A stretch of 64,000 nucleotides of DNA from CAZCVI01 sp964502145. Lineage in GTDB: Bacteria; Acidobacteriota; Aminicenantia; UBA2199. The notes beneath the pieces are model-generated. The model saw nothing but the letters and a program-made list of their open reading frames with translations. It ran no database searches and was not told the DNA's origin. The position numbers were made by a program, and so were the translations under genes. Where the stretch lies: contig CAZCVI010000029.1 in assembly GCA_964502145.1 (NCBI GenBank), positions 18,240 through 82,239 of the forward strand, written 5' to 3'. Positions 22,966 through 32,394 of this stretch are shown here, piece after piece; the first letter of the stretch is position 1; every line of letters begins with the position of its first letter.

Positions 22966-24750
22966 ATGAAGATAACAAAAGAAAGAGTGTTCTTAAAAAC
23001 CCTCTTAACCATGATATGCATCTCGTTTGTGCTGTTCCCCGCTGTCCTTACAGCGGCTGAAAATTGGGTTGGTCCCATTCCTGTGGCCAACAAATCGGGA
23101 CACTTTTATTTCAAACCCGAAATCGGATTCTCTCCCAGTGGAGCGGTATATATCGTGTATCGCGAAAAAGACCCCGCTGGTAATTCCGATATTATCCTGT
23201 GTTTTTATGATGGCAAAACCATGACCTATCAGAACGTATCCAATGGGGCCAGCTTCTTTGGTGGCTATAGAGCCTATGAATCCGATCTCTCCATCACCGA
23301 GGATGGGAAAGTGCATGTGGCCTGGACCATCTTTGATCGTAACGCCCCTGGCGTTCATCATGTCAAATACCGTTACCTTGATGGCACCACGTGGTCACCC
23401 ATTATTAATCTCCATTCCGTGAACATGCGAACCGACGATGATATGATGGACCTGCGCGTGGAAGTAGACAGCAAAGGCAACGTCCATTGCGTGTACCAGG
23501 AAGAAGTCGCCATGAGATGCTGGTACGTAGCCAAATATGGGGCTACCGTCCTCCCCCCGGTTGCACTTCAAGGTGGAGCTCAAACCAAACACCCGGACTT
23601 GGCCGTGGACGACAACTATGTTCACGCTATCTGGATGTATAAAATTGGTTTCCCCTATACCATCAATTACCAAAAATGGGAAAACAAGATCAATGGTGCC
23701 CGCGGCCCAGTTCAACAACTTACCTTCCCCAAGGGCGAGTCCTCCAGTCAAAAGTCCCGTATTGATCTTGACAGCCAGGGCTTTTTGCACTTTGCCGAGT
23801 TCTATAAAACCGATATCCTGAAAAAATTAAAATATTATAAAGAGTTACCCGGTGGCGGCTTCACCACTCCCGTGAATGTCACCGACCCAAACAACCTGAT
23901 GCTCTATCATTGGGCTGCTCTGGAAGTAAAAGACAATTCGATTTTTACCAGCGTCCAATTGGGTGGTTCTTTGGGTGGTGATGGGCTCTTTTATAACTGG
24001 CAGAAAAACGGTGTGTGGGGAGGCTATGCTGGCATTCCTAACACCGGTGGTTGCGTGCATCAGAGTGCCGACCTCTCCGCTGATGGTCAGATCGCCGCGA
24101 TTGCTTACGGTGTCACCGAAAGCGCCATCATGCTTGTCAGTACCGCACCCATTTCTGATACCGGTGGTTTAAAAGCTGAATTCACCACTCCCAGCCATAT
24201 TTTTGCTGGTTCGGCTGCTACATTTGATGCGTCTCAATGCGTGACCTTGAACCCCACATTCCAAATTGCTTCCTATGAGTGGGCTTTTGGTGATGGTGTT
24301 ATCCAATCCACGGGTACTTCTTCCATCACCCATAACTATTCAATTCCCGGCCAGACTGTTCCCGTTAGTCTCAAGATTACCGCTACCACCGGACAAATGG
24401 GACGGATCACCAAGGATGTGCAGATTCACGCGTTATACAGCGGTCTAATCACCGCTATTACCAGCAAAAGAATCCGCACTCTCCTGTACAATCGCATGGC
24501 CAATTTGGTGGAATGGACAGCCAATCCTAAAAATGTGGCGGCTGGGTATCCCACTATCGTCAGCTATGAAATCTGGAGAGCCATTGACCAGGGCGTGGTC
24601 GGCAATCCTCAGTTTCAACTCCTCGGTCAAGTTGATGCCAACGTAAACCGGTTCCTGGATTACCAGGGGGTTGAAGAAAACGTGCGCTATATGTACGCTA
24701 TCGTCAGTGTGGACAGTGCCGGGCACAAAAGCCCTTATAGCAACCAATAG
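22966..24750 (+). CDS. Secreted propeller protein with PKD and Fn3-like domains
   Basis: ATG 22966 is chosen because GGAGG lies 9 bases upstream; an ATG at 22948 precedes that site. The 594-residue protein has a signal peptide (cleavage near LTAA/EN). Residues ~25-400 contain BNR/sialidase-like propeller repeats (GFSPSGAVYIVYREKD, DLSITEDGKVHVAWTIFD, VDSKGNVHCVYQEE). A PKD domain follows (ATFDASQC, YEWAFGDGVIQSTG, HNYSIPGQTVPVSLKI), then a Fn3-like end (YEIWRAIDQG, RYMYAIVSVDSAGHKSPYS). It is a paralogue of 26741 with which it shares the domain order. Sialidase catalytic residues are not apparent, so binding or adhesion is likelier than catalysis. The adaptor-barrel gene follows after 48 bp, probably in one operon. 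Confidence 0.8.
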   Translation: MKITKERVFLKTLLTMICISFVLFPAVLTAAENWVGPIPVANKSGHFYFKPEIGFSPSGAVYIVYREKDPAGNSDIILCFYDGKTMTYQNVSNGASFFGGYRAYESDLSITEDGKVHVAWTIFDRNAPGVHHVKYRYLDGTTWSPIINLHSVNMRTDDDMMDLRVEVDSKGNVHCVYQEEVAMRCWYVAKYGATVLPPVALQGGAQTKHPDLAVDDNYVHAIWMYKIGFPYTINYQKWENKINGARGPVQQLTFPKGESSSQKSRIDLDSQGFLHFAEFYKTDILKKLKYYKELPGGGFTTPVNVTDPNNLMLYHWAALEVKDNSIFTSVQLGGSLGGDGLFYNWQKNGVWGGYAGIPNTGGCVHQSADLSADGQIAAIAYGVTESAIMLVSTAPISDTGGLKAEFTTPSHIFAGSAATFDASQCVTLNPTFQIASYEWAFGDGVIQSTGTSSITHNYSIPGQTVPVSLKITATTGQMGRITKDVQIHALYSGLITAITSKRIRTLLYNRMANLVEWTANPKNVAAGYPTIVSYEIWRAIDQGVVGNPQFQLLGQVDANVNRFLDYQGVEENVRYMYAIVSVDSAGHKSPYSNQ

Positions 24751-24798
24751 TGAATCGGAAACCTGTACTTCGATAATACAAATGAGGAGAATTTCCAT

Positions 24799-26490
24799 AT
24801 GAATTTAAAAACCTTTTTGACTCTAATATTTGCTTTTCTGATTGGCACCTCGATTCTGTTCGGTGTGGCAGCGGATGAAGCAAAAGCTCTAAAATGTCCC
24901 GGTAAAGTAAACGTGTTGGTATCCACGGTGGCCCCCACTTCTTTCGTCCAATACAATACCCTAAACGTCGCCCTGGTCCCAGCCAAATTCCAGTCATTGG
25001 TGAGCACGGTTCCTTGTGCCATCGCGAAAATTCAAACTGCCGCGGGCGCCGAGGTGAAAGCTGGCGATGTTATCCTGGAACTGGATAGCAAAGACATTAA
25101 AGAAACAATCGCGAAAGCCAATCTTGATATAAAAAAATGGCAGAAAGTCCTTTCAAAAAAATCCACTAAAAAAGCCGCCCAAAAAGAAGCGGCAGAGAAC
25201 CTGAAAAACTCCCAGGAACTCTTGGCGCAGAAACAAGCGCAATTAAAAAATGGCATCTTCACCGCCACTTTTGACGGTTTTGTCGAAGTGATGAATGTAA
25301 ATGAAGGCGATCACATCAGCGACGGTTTCCTCATGGCTACTGTCGTGGATGCCACCCAGGTTGTCGCCGCCATCCCTGCCACTGAAGCTGACAAGCTCAA
25401 TGCCGGCCAGACTGTGTCCGTAGAAATTCCAGAATTGGGAAAAAAGCTGGCAGGCACCGTGCAAAAAAGTGATCAAGCCTATCTCCTGATCGACAACTCC
25501 GGTAAACAGATTAAAAAAGGAATGCATGCCGTTTTTAGTGTGGCTGTTAAAAATCATGAAAACGTGCTGGTTCTTTCGGACTCTCAAATCCTCAAGGATA
25601 GTACCGGATACTATATTTATACAGTCAACGGCAAACTGGCTAGAAAAACCAGTATTACTATCGGTCCAGTCACCCACAATATGGTCTTGGTATCGGAAGG
25701 CATCGCCAATGGCGACGAAGTGGTTAGCGCTGAAATTCTCGACCCCAAAAAAGGACTGTTGAAAGAGAAAATAACCTGCCTCGAAGATAATAAAAAGATT
25801 GTGATCATGGAAAAACATGCCACTGCCAACCAGTATATAGCGCGGAAAAAAGCAGCCAAACCCGCTGCCGTTGTTCCTGAAATTGCACCCCCAGTTAAAG
25901 CCAAACCCGTGGCAGCAAAACCAGAAGTTAAAAAAGAAGTTAAGAAAGAAAAGAAAAACGTGTATCCTGTTGCTCCCCGGAAAGTTTCCAAGTTCGCTAT
26001 CGGTGCCACTATCAACTACTCCAAAATGAATACCAATTTTGACGATGTGTATGGTCGTCTCACTGGTTTTGGCCTGGACCTCTCCTATACTCTTACCAAA
26101 GCATTGGATATCTGGTTAAGTGCCAGTTATGCTACCAAAAAAAGCACGTTGGAAGATTTCCCCGAAACCCCAATGGAATTTACCCTTCTCCCTGTTTCTC
26201 TTGATCTCCGTTATTTCCTCAAAAGAGGGCAGAAGCTGGATATTTATGTCGGTACTGGTTTTACCTACTATTCCTTTGAAGATATCTCCCCCTTGAGCGA
26301 AGTGAAGAGCAGTGCTATTGGCATCAATCTGGTGGGGGGTACCTATTACCATCTCTCCCGCCACCTCTCCTTGCACGCGGCCTTCCGTTGGAGTACTGCC
26401 AAGAAAGATATCGTGGCCGAACCTGCGCCGGATTTCAAACTGGATCTCAGCGGTATTGATCTACTGCTGGGAGTTTCGTATGGATTCTAA
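24799..26490 (+). CDS. Periplasmic adaptor (HlyD/RND-MFP-like) fused to an outer-membrane beta-barrel
   Basis: ATG 24799 follows GAGGAGA. The signal peptide ends near AADEAKA. Residues ~50-330 are a membrane-fusion-protein adaptor: lipoyl-like half motifs (AKIQTAAGAEVKAGDVILELDS and FTATFDGFVEVMNVNEGDHI), a short coiled-coil hairpin (KANLDIKKWQKVLSKKSTKK...ELLAQKQAQLKNG), then barrel/MP-type domains (LNAGQTVSVEIPELGKKL, KNHENVLVLSDSQIL). A Lys/Pro/Ala-rich linker spans ~350-395. Residues ~400-563 are a beta-barrel (FAIGATINYSKMN, LDLSYTLTKALDIWLSASYA, LDIYVGTGFTYYSF, last strand IDLLLGVSYGF ending in Phe). Adaptors normally work with separate inner-membrane pumps and TolC-type channels; none is encoded here. 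The barrel resembles small OmpA/OmpW-like 8-strand barrels. The frame is continuous, so the fusion looks real. Confidence 0.82.
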   Translation: MNLKTFLTLIFAFLIGTSILFGVAADEAKALKCPGKVNVLVSTVAPTSFVQYNTLNVALVPAKFQSLVSTVPCAIAKIQTAAGAEVKAGDVILELDSKDIKETIAKANLDIKKWQKVLSKKSTKKAAQKEAAENLKNSQELLAQKQAQLKNGIFTATFDGFVEVMNVNEGDHISDGFLMATVVDATQVVAAIPATEADKLNAGQTVSVEIPELGKKLAGTVQKSDQAYLLIDNSGKQIKKGMHAVFSVAVKNHENVLVLSDSQILKDSTGYYIYTVNGKLARKTSITIGPVTHNMVLVSEGIANGDEVVSAEILDPKKGLLKEKITCLEDNKKIVIMEKHATANQYIARKKAAKPAAVVPEIAPPVKAKPVAAKPEVKKEVKKEKKNVYPVAPRKVSKFAIGATINYSKMNTNFDDVYGRLTGFGLDLSYTLTKALDIWLSASYATKKSTLEDFPETPMEFTLLPVSLDLRYFLKRGQKLDIYVGTGFTYYSFEDISPLSEVKSSAIGINLVGGTYYHLSRHLSLHAAFRWSTAKKDIVAEPAPDFKLDLSGIDLLLGVSYGF

Positions 26491-26514
26491 ATAAATATCA
26501 AATAGATTTACCTG

Positions 26515-26548
26515 CAAAGGGTAAGGGAATTTTTTCCCTTACCCTTTG
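26515..26548 (+). terminator. Hairpin terminator after the adaptor-barrel gene
   Basis: Perfect 15-bp arms CAAAGGGTAAGGGAA (26515-26529) and TTCCCTTACCCTTTG (26534-26548) with a TTTT loop, 24 bp after the stop. The downstream bases are A/T-rich rather than a pure T-run. Confidence 0.75.
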
Positions 26549-26740
26549 TAATTTATAATCAAAAAACAAGGGTAAACACACCGTTTGCCTCTAAGTTCCC
26601 CCACCTTCATCCCTTTATTTGCAGTGCCTGCGGTATATTTTTCTCGCTTTTTTTTCGCCAAAATGGTTGTATTCATATGCTGAATGAGTTATATATAATA
26701 CGTTATATTAAAAGTATGAATTTAAAACATAGGAGTTGCA

Positions 26741-28792
26741 ATGAGAATAGAATGGATAAAAAAAATGCAGCGGGATTCGGCGTCCCAATTTAAGATCGTT
26801 TGTTTAGGTTTATTATTCCTTTTTTCCGCTTTTTTATATGGGGAAGAGACCCTGGTTTTGGTAGCACAGGAGAGCAATGTTGTTTATTATAAACCCGAGG
26901 TCAAAATCAGTCCCACCGGTGATGTGTACGTGGTGTATCAAGCCAAAAACAATGCCACTGGTCGAAGTGAAATCTATTTGAGTAAATATGGAATCAATGG
27001 GAGTGTTGCTTTTGTCAAAAATCTTTCCGAATCCTCGGCTTATTCCTATGAGCCAGAGATTGATATTCGAGGGAATGGGGATATTCATGTGGCATGGTGC
27101 GATCAATCCGGCGATACCCATGTGATCAAGTACCGTTATTTTAATGGTAGTACTTGGTCTGGAATCTATACCTTTGGACAGGTAAGTATTGGGGAGAATA
27201 TTGAGGATTTGCGTTTAGCTGTGGATGAAGCAGGTAATGTATTCGTAGTTTTCATGTATTGGCCCGATGCTAAATGTATTTTTATCAGCAAGTATGGAGA
27301 TAGCATTACTTTTGAGCATTTCCCCGAGGGTGGGCGTCTCAAGCATGCCGATGTGGATGCCGATGGAAATTATGTTCATATCGTTTGGCAGTATCGGCCC
27401 AATGGTGGGGATGAGTACACCATCGGGTATCAGCGGCGCGGCAACCGCTTAAACAGTGCCTGGGAGAATTGGATCGATGTGCGCTACAGCGGCACCCAGC
27501 GTCCCCGCATGTGTTTGGACAATACCGGCGTGCCGCATGTGGTATTTTTCCATAATCTCGGTTCCACCCGGAAGTTGTGGTACAAGAAAAGAACGGGCAA
27601 TGAATTCGGGGATTTGCAGGTCATGTCCAGTCCTGACAAGTTCGAGACCTACCATTATTGCGATATCAGTGCGGTCAATCCAGACAATATGCTGGTGACT
27701 ATGCAGCGTGGTGGTTCGGAAGGAGGCACCAACATCAATTATAATTGGAAAAAGAATGGTGTATGGACCGGTTTTTCTTCCTTTTCCAAGAGTTATGGTC
27801 CCAATCCTTCCAAGCAGAGTATAGACCTTGCGCCCGGGCGTTTTTTCGCAGCTATTGCATTTGCCGATCGCGATGAGCGTGTCTATCTATTATTGGTAGA
27901 AGAGTCTGGCAATCCCATTGGTGGTGCCCCTAGTGCCAGCTTCATCTATTCGCCCCAATCGGGAAATGTGCCCTTGCCCGTCACCTTTGATGCGTCCCTT
28001 TCCAGTGATCCGGGGGGTAGTATTACCGCGTACAATTGGAATTTTGGCGATGGTTTCACCGGCACCGGTAGAACCATCAGTCATACTTATACCGCCGAGG
28101 GTGAATATACTGTAGCTTTAACCGTGACCGACAATGAAGGTAAGACCGGCACTATCTCCCATGTTGTAGTGGCAGTTCAGCCTAATTTACCACCAGTCGC
28201 CGCCTTTTCTTTTTCCCCCAAAAGTGGAATTTTCCCTCTTACCGTTTTATTTGATGCTTCCGCGTCTTCTGATCCCGATGGTATAGTCGCGCAATATGAA
28301 TGGGAATTCGGTAATGGTGATTCGGGAACAGGGAGGGTTGTGACCCACACCTTTACCGAAGAAGGAGCCAATAAGATTGTCTTGACCGTGTATGATAATG
28401 ATGGCGATTCTGCTTCTGCTTCAGGAACCGTGAATGTGTTTGGTTTGTTGCCGCCCTTGAATATTGCCTTTGAATCTATCGCCAACCGCAGTCTTTTTAC
28501 GCTGCAATACGTCTACAAAATTACCTGGAACCACAATCCTGGCAATGCCGCGTTGGGTGCGGATGTGGTTAAATATAATATCTATCGCAAGCGACCCGCC
28601 GATAAATATTATGCCTTTTTAGCTACCGTGTCTGCTGCTGAAAACAATCGGTACCTTGATCGTTTAGGCAATGTTGCCGAGGAGTATGTTTATACAGTTA
28701 CCGGGGTAGACACGTTGGGCCGGGAAAGTAAAATATCTTCCACTTCAGCGCAGAACAAATCGTCTAAAGATAGGGAAGTGATTCGAAAATAA
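26741..28792 (+). CDS. Secreted propeller protein with two PKD domains and an Fn3-like end
   Basis: ATG 26741 follows AGGAG. The 683-residue protein has a signal peptide ending near LYGEE. Residues ~40-400 are a BNR-like propeller (VKISPTGDVYVVYQAKN, EIDIRGNGDIHVAWCDQSG, VDEAGNVFVVFMYW). Two PKD domains follow (FDASLSSDPGGSITAYNWNF and FDASASSDPDGIVAQYEWEF, each with a HTYT/HTFT strand), then an Fn3-like module (KYNIYRKRPADKYYAFLATV, EYVYTVTGVDTLGRESKIS). It is a paralogue of 22966 with an added PKD. No C-terminal sorting tail is obvious and the end is Lys/Arg-rich. It is likely an extracellular or periplasmic carbohydrate/protein-binding protein. Confidence 0.82.
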   Translation: MRIEWIKKMQRDSASQFKIVCLGLLFLFSAFLYGEETLVLVAQESNVVYYKPEVKISPTGDVYVVYQAKNNATGRSEIYLSKYGINGSVAFVKNLSESSAYSYEPEIDIRGNGDIHVAWCDQSGDTHVIKYRYFNGSTWSGIYTFGQVSIGENIEDLRLAVDEAGNVFVVFMYWPDAKCIFISKYGDSITFEHFPEGGRLKHADVDADGNYVHIVWQYRPNGGDEYTIGYQRRGNRLNSAWENWIDVRYSGTQRPRMCLDNTGVPHVVFFHNLGSTRKLWYKKRTGNEFGDLQVMSSPDKFETYHYCDISAVNPDNMLVTMQRGGSEGGTNINYNWKKNGVWTGFSSFSKSYGPNPSKQSIDLAPGRFFAAIAFADRDERVYLLLVEESGNPIGGAPSASFIYSPQSGNVPLPVTFDASLSSDPGGSITAYNWNFGDGFTGTGRTISHTYTAEGEYTVALTVTDNEGKTGTISHVVVAVQPNLPPVAAFSFSPKSGIFPLTVLFDASASSDPDGIVAQYEWEFGNGDSGTGRVVTHTFTEEGANKIVLTVYDNDGDSASASGTVNVFGLLPPLNIAFESIANRSLFTLQYVYKITWNHNPGNAALGADVVKYNIYRKRPADKYYAFLATVSAAENNRYLDRLGNVAEEYVYTVTGVDTLGRESKISSTSAQNKSSKDREVIRK

Positions 28793-28880
28793 TCTGTGCA
28801 AACCAGCCGGATACTAAACCCACCATCAAGTTAATGGGAGTTATGGGGGGTAGTGGCGTAATGCTTTACCCCCTTTTCTC

Positions 28881-30452
28881 TTACACCCACACCATGAAGA
28901 TTTGTTTTTCCCCTATAATGAGTGTCTCATTCGCGCCTATTTTATTGCTTTGGCGGCGGGAATCGTAAATAATGAGAAAGCCAAGGTTTTGGTTCTGGCG
29001 GTCCAGATAATCCGTTAGTTGCTTCAAGCCTTTCCGGTGCGATTCCTCGCCATACCACTTTTTTAATTCAATAATGTATTTTTGGCTCCCGTAAGTCACC
29101 GCGATGTCCAACCTTTTTTCCTCGGAAATTTCTACTTCCTTGAAATCATAGCCTTTGCCATTAATAATGGGTCTTAAGAAGGTCAGGAAGAGCAATCTAC
29201 CGTTTCGTTCCAGAAACACCAGGTCTTTTTCAGAATACTGCTCCTTCAGAAAAGTTTGGAAACGTAGCAGCACTTCCCTCATATTCAGTGCGCCGCCATT
29301 TTCCAAGAAATGGTCCCTGAAATTATAATTCCCCATGTTTGAGGAGGTTTTCACCTTGGAGGCCATATAATTGTAAATACGCTGCTCATATAATCGGTTG
29401 TGAATCCGTACCCGGCCATTTTCATCGCGAAAAACGCCATGGGTCACCCCTTTTTCGATAAGCGGATTATCTAAATTGTACCCGATGTCTTCCCCTTCCA
29501 ACACTATGCGGTAAACCATGTCGTAGAGGGACGGATTGTTTTCGAGGTTTTTGATTAAGCTTTGAAAATTGGTATTATCCTCTTTTAACAAGTTATTGGC
29601 TGCCGTATCAATATCCACTAATTCCCAGCGCTCCAAAGGGTGGATGTCTTCATCTATAATCTTGCACAACCGGGAAACGAGGAAGGGATAACCGGAAGTT
29701 AAATAGTGCAATTTCGCAGCGGCTTCCTTAATAGTGAGCTGGATGTTGTTTTGGGTCAGAAAATCATGGAGTAAACTTTCGATTTCACTGCTGCTGAGGC
29801 TCAGGTCGCCGGGAAAATTAATCGCAATGTTCCAAGGGCTGTTGTATTGTTGTTCAGCATCCGCTCTGACTTTAAGTTTTAAATTTTTCACATCATGGAC
29901 GCCTGCCAGTATCACTGAAAAAAAGGTGGAATCCTGGCCTTTATTGCGTAACAGGTATTTGGCCCGCAACATCCCCAAAAAAACAAGGAACAACTGGTTG
30001 TTGCTGGATTTATCCACTTCATCAATCGCAACGACAATCTTTTGACCAGTGGCGGTTATTTCAGTAATCACTTTGGAAAGGTCTTTGAGGGAGTGGGTTG
30101 TTTTAATTTGCTGTGAAAGGTAATGGGATAATGGGTGCTCTGTATGTTTAAACTTTTCCAGTAGCATTTCAATAAAAGTGGGCGCAAATAGTTCTTCACT
30201 GGCAAAAATGTTATCAGAAATTCCTTCGAAGCTGATATCAAAGACCAGATAGCCCATTTTTTCCAATTCAATTCCCAGCAGGTACAACAAGGTTGTTTTG
30301 CCGTATTGTCGTGGGCGGTTGATGGTGAAGTACTTGCCTTTTTCCACCAGTTTAATCAAACTGGCGATCTTGGTAGACCGATCGGCCATATAATGCAAAT
30401 GAGGTACACACAAGCCAGCATCGTTAAATTCTTTTCTGCTTTCGTTTATCAT
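28881..30452 (-). CDS. AAA-ATPase-like protein with C-terminal PD-(D/E)XK nuclease-like domain
   Basis: The 523-residue product has a P-loop variant RPRQYGKTTLL near residue 48 and Walker B VVAIDEVDK near 145, the form found in the 'AAA-ATPase-like' (PF09820-type) proteins. The C-terminal ~90 residues carry the nuclease-like motif RLDIAVTYGSQKYIIELKKW (D...E-x-K) of DUF1703-type PD-(D/E)XK domains. This family is abundant and often multi-copy in Bacteroidetes, Spirochaetes and deep phyla; its function is not settled, with roles in DNA processing or element mobility proposed. ATG 30452 lacks a strong ribosome site. It lies downstream of the RiPP cluster but behind that cluster's terminator, so it is probably independent. 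Confidence 0.85.
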   Translation of the reverse strand: MINESRKEFNDAGLCVPHLHYMADRSTKIASLIKLVEKGKYFTINRPRQYGKTTLLYLLGIELEKMGYLVFDISFEGISDNIFASEELFAPTFIEMLLEKFKHTEHPLSHYLSQQIKTTHSLKDLSKVITEITATGQKIVVAIDEVDKSSNNQLFLVFLGMLRAKYLLRNKGQDSTFFSVILAGVHDVKNLKLKVRADAEQQYNSPWNIAINFPGDLSLSSSEIESLLHDFLTQNNIQLTIKEAAAKLHYLTSGYPFLVSRLCKIIDEDIHPLERWELVDIDTAANNLLKEDNTNFQSLIKNLENNPSLYDMVYRIVLEGEDIGYNLDNPLIEKGVTHGVFRDENGRVRIHNRLYEQRIYNYMASKVKTSSNMGNYNFRDHFLENGGALNMREVLLRFQTFLKEQYSEKDLVFLERNGRLLFLTFLRPIINGKGYDFKEVEISEEKRLDIAVTYGSQKYIIELKKWYGEESHRKGLKQLTDYLDRQNQNLGFLIIYDSRRQSNKIGANETLIIGEKQIFMVWV

Positions 30453-30807
30453 GGTTTAATAATAATACAAAATCCTCTTTTTTTCAATTCCCAGAGCCTT
30501 TGGATTCACCGCCAAATTTATTAAACCACGAAGCGCAAAAACCTCCAGTCCTATCTCAAATATAAATTCTTTGCACAACACAAATAAAAAACACAAGAAC
30601 CATCCCATACAAGTGTCACCATTTTTGTAAACTTTACTATTTAGTTTTCTGTATTTCAATATATTATTATACTACTTAATAAACATTCTGGGCGTCACCG
30701 GGAATGAGATAAAAAATTGGAAAGATAGATGCCGCTTAAACACCTATCTTTCCGGCAACAATTTTTAATGGGTGAATATACCCATTATTTTTTTTTGGGT
30801 TTAGGGG
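30453..30807. other. Intergenic region 3' of the RiPP cluster
   Basis: No gene with a ribosome site is seen. It holds a minus-strand terminator (30719-30753), a second small hairpin AATGGGT/ACCCATT (30767-30786) followed on the plus strand by a run of T, and a TTGGATTCACCGCCA word (30497-30511) resembling the ends of the GTCC/TGGAC repeat family. Confidence 0.6.
30719..30753 (-). terminator. Rho-independent terminator of the RiPP operon
   Basis: On the minus strand GGAAAGATAG (30753-30744), a 15-base loop and CTATCTTTCC (30728-30719) are followed by AATTTTTTATC, 55 bp beyond the precursor stop. Confidence 0.8.
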
Positions 30808-31059
30808 CTAATCAATGGGAACAGTAGTCGGATGCGGGTGGACGAAATCATAACCAGGAGAGTGTGAATGAGTTGCCTCATTTGCACTATAATTCGCTGT
30901 AGTCGATGTGCCACCCGGTTGATTTTCATAGATACATGCACATGCACAACCAAGGTTTGTGCAAACCCCACCTGCTATCGCAGCCCAGATGTCATTCATC
31001 TCGATACCGGAAATAACAGTTTCGTTTTTGACATTCATTAAACTTAATCTTCGTTTCAT
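30808..31059 (-). CDS. RiPP precursor with GG leader and Cys-rich core (TIGR04149-like)
   Basis: ATG 31059 follows AGGAGG. The 83-residue peptide has a leader MKRRLSLMNVKNETVISGIE...AAIAGG ending in Gly30-Gly31. The core has four closely set cysteines (Cys33, Cys38, Cys40, Cys42: VCTNLGCACACIYEN), then GGTSTTANYSANEATHSHSPG, and a His/Pro tail. The combination of CxC-A-C-x-Y-E-N, GG(S/T)(S/T), repeated Asn/Ala and HSPG fits my memory of the 'GG-Bacteroidales' radical-SAM-modified natural product family. Directly upstream in the operon are the pseudo-radical-SAM and radical SAM proteins of that system. The mature product probably carries radical-installed cross-links at Cys or Asn/Tyr positions. 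No C39 peptidase-transporter for GG cleavage is in the window. Called from motifs; not aligned. Confidence 0.85.
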   Translation of the reverse strand: MKRRLSLMNVKNETVISGIEMNDIWAAIAGGVCTNLGCACACIYENQPGGTSTTANYSANEATHSHSPGYDFVHPHPTTVPID

Positions 31060-31098
31060 GAAGACCTCCTTCTATTTAAACTTGGGTAAGATACCCAG

Positions 31099-32394
31099 TT
31101 ATTTGCCATTATAGTTAAGTACTGTGCATAGGTCATTCCTTCTGAGAACAAACTCATAATTGGATATCTCCTCACATATCACATTGTATAAACACCCCTT
31201 ACACGGCGATAAATTGGGTCGCACTCTTAACCAGTTCCTCCCATGATACAACTCCTTGAAAATGAGATCATGGATTATATGGTTATGGATATTTCCCAGT
31301 TTGGGAGTGTTGAGATTGGAATAGACATCCCCATTGCTCATTATGGTGAGTTTCCCGAAGAAATTCGAGTTTACTACCATCCTGGCAACAATCTCCCGTT
31401 GTGACGGCCTGGCAGCGGTTATGTCCTCGGGATGAATAAACACGGCATCTTTAAAGAAATCCATATTACTTCCATTATAATAGGGCTTTAACAAAAAGTC
31501 TCTCAATCCAAAGCGACCGGGAATCGAATCACAATAATTCAGCTCATCCATACCGGAAATTAAAAATGTTAGCTTTACATTTCCCTGCTCCCCGGCAAAA
31601 CGGACCGCTGTTTCTAGGTTCTGGTCCTGAATCGGAAACGTAACGAGCAAATTAATCCAAGATTTGCCTTCGTTATCCTTAATCAAACCCAATTTTTCCA
31701 GGTTATTTAATGCATCGAGATAATGGAGATGATAGGCTTTTACCCGGGAAGTATTGTCAAAGAACACAACCATATCTTCAAACCGTGAATGATCAAGTAT
31801 ATTCCCACCGATTATATTGATTGATGCAAGACCACTATTTTCCAGGGAGTTACAAAGCATTTTGATGGTATCGAGGGATAATTCCTGTGGAGTTCCCCGC
31901 CTCTCGAAATAAGGAAATAATACCTGTTTATAAAGCAATGGCGGCAACGGTTCATAAACACTCGAATGGCTATGGGAACTGTTGTTTATATAGATGGAGA
32001 CTTCCCTTAAATAAGAAAGGATGGCTTTACCTTCCAGGTTATGGTCTCTCCGTTTTTGCTTTATATCTGCCTGTAAATTGATAATGGATTTGAGTTGAAT
32101 GGGTTTTCCGTAAGAAAGCACGACATCTTCCATATCTCCCATAAACCGGGTCTTAATCTCCTGTACGAAGCAACTGATCCGGGGATGATTAAGTTCCTTC
32201 CGAGTTATAGGGATGACAAGCAGGTTTTCCGGACGCAACATTTTTTTTAAAATGTGTAGAATATCCGGCTCATCGGTATATTCGAGTTTAGAACCGGAAA
32301 GGGTATTGTAAAGCAAGGCTTTATTTCCTATTATAGAAACATGTACATACGGTTCTATCCACAGCCACCATTTTCTATCAATATCGTTACTCAA
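31099..32394 (-). CDS. Pseudo-radical-SAM protein of the GG RiPP system (TIGR04150-like)
   Basis: Start TTG 32394: GGAGG lies 9 bases before it and an in-frame stop lies just upstream, so no ATG alternative exists. The start overlaps the end of the maturase gene by 8 bp. The 431-residue protein has the length and layout of a SPASM radical SAM protein but lacks the CxxxCxxC motif: the region where it is expected (~130-150) reads LREVSIYINNSSHSHSSVYE. The C-terminal cluster-binding cysteines are kept (CKGCLYNVICEE, then LC). This loss defines pseudo-rSAM partners, which are thought to bind the precursor or assist the active maturase. It lies between maturase and precursor genes, 40 bp before the latter. 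It cannot itself cleave SAM by the normal mechanism. Confidence 0.82.
   Translation of the reverse strand: MSNDIDRKWWLWIEPYVHVSIIGNKALLYNTLSGSKLEYTDEPDILHILKKMLRPENLLVIPITRKELNHPRISCFVQEIKTRFMGDMEDVVLSYGKPIQLKSIINLQADIKQKRRDHNLEGKAILSYLREVSIYINNSSHSHSSVYEPLPPLLYKQVLFPYFERRGTPQELSLDTIKMLCNSLENSGLASINIIGGNILDHSRFEDMVVFFDNTSRVKAYHLHYLDALNNLEKLGLIKDNEGKSWINLLVTFPIQDQNLETAVRFAGEQGNVKLTFLISGMDELNYCDSIPGRFGLRDFLLKPYYNGSNMDFFKDAVFIHPEDITAARPSQREIVARMVVNSNFFGKLTIMSNGDVYSNLNTPKLGNIHNHIIHDLIFKELYHGRNWLRVRPNLSPCKGCLYNVICEEISNYEFVLRRNDLCTVLNYNGK

Noticed and set aside
30456..30659. Minus-strand 67-codon frame downstream of the RiPP precursor as a second precursor
   Set aside because: No ribosome site, no GG leader, lies beyond the operon terminator and overlaps repeat-derived sequence.
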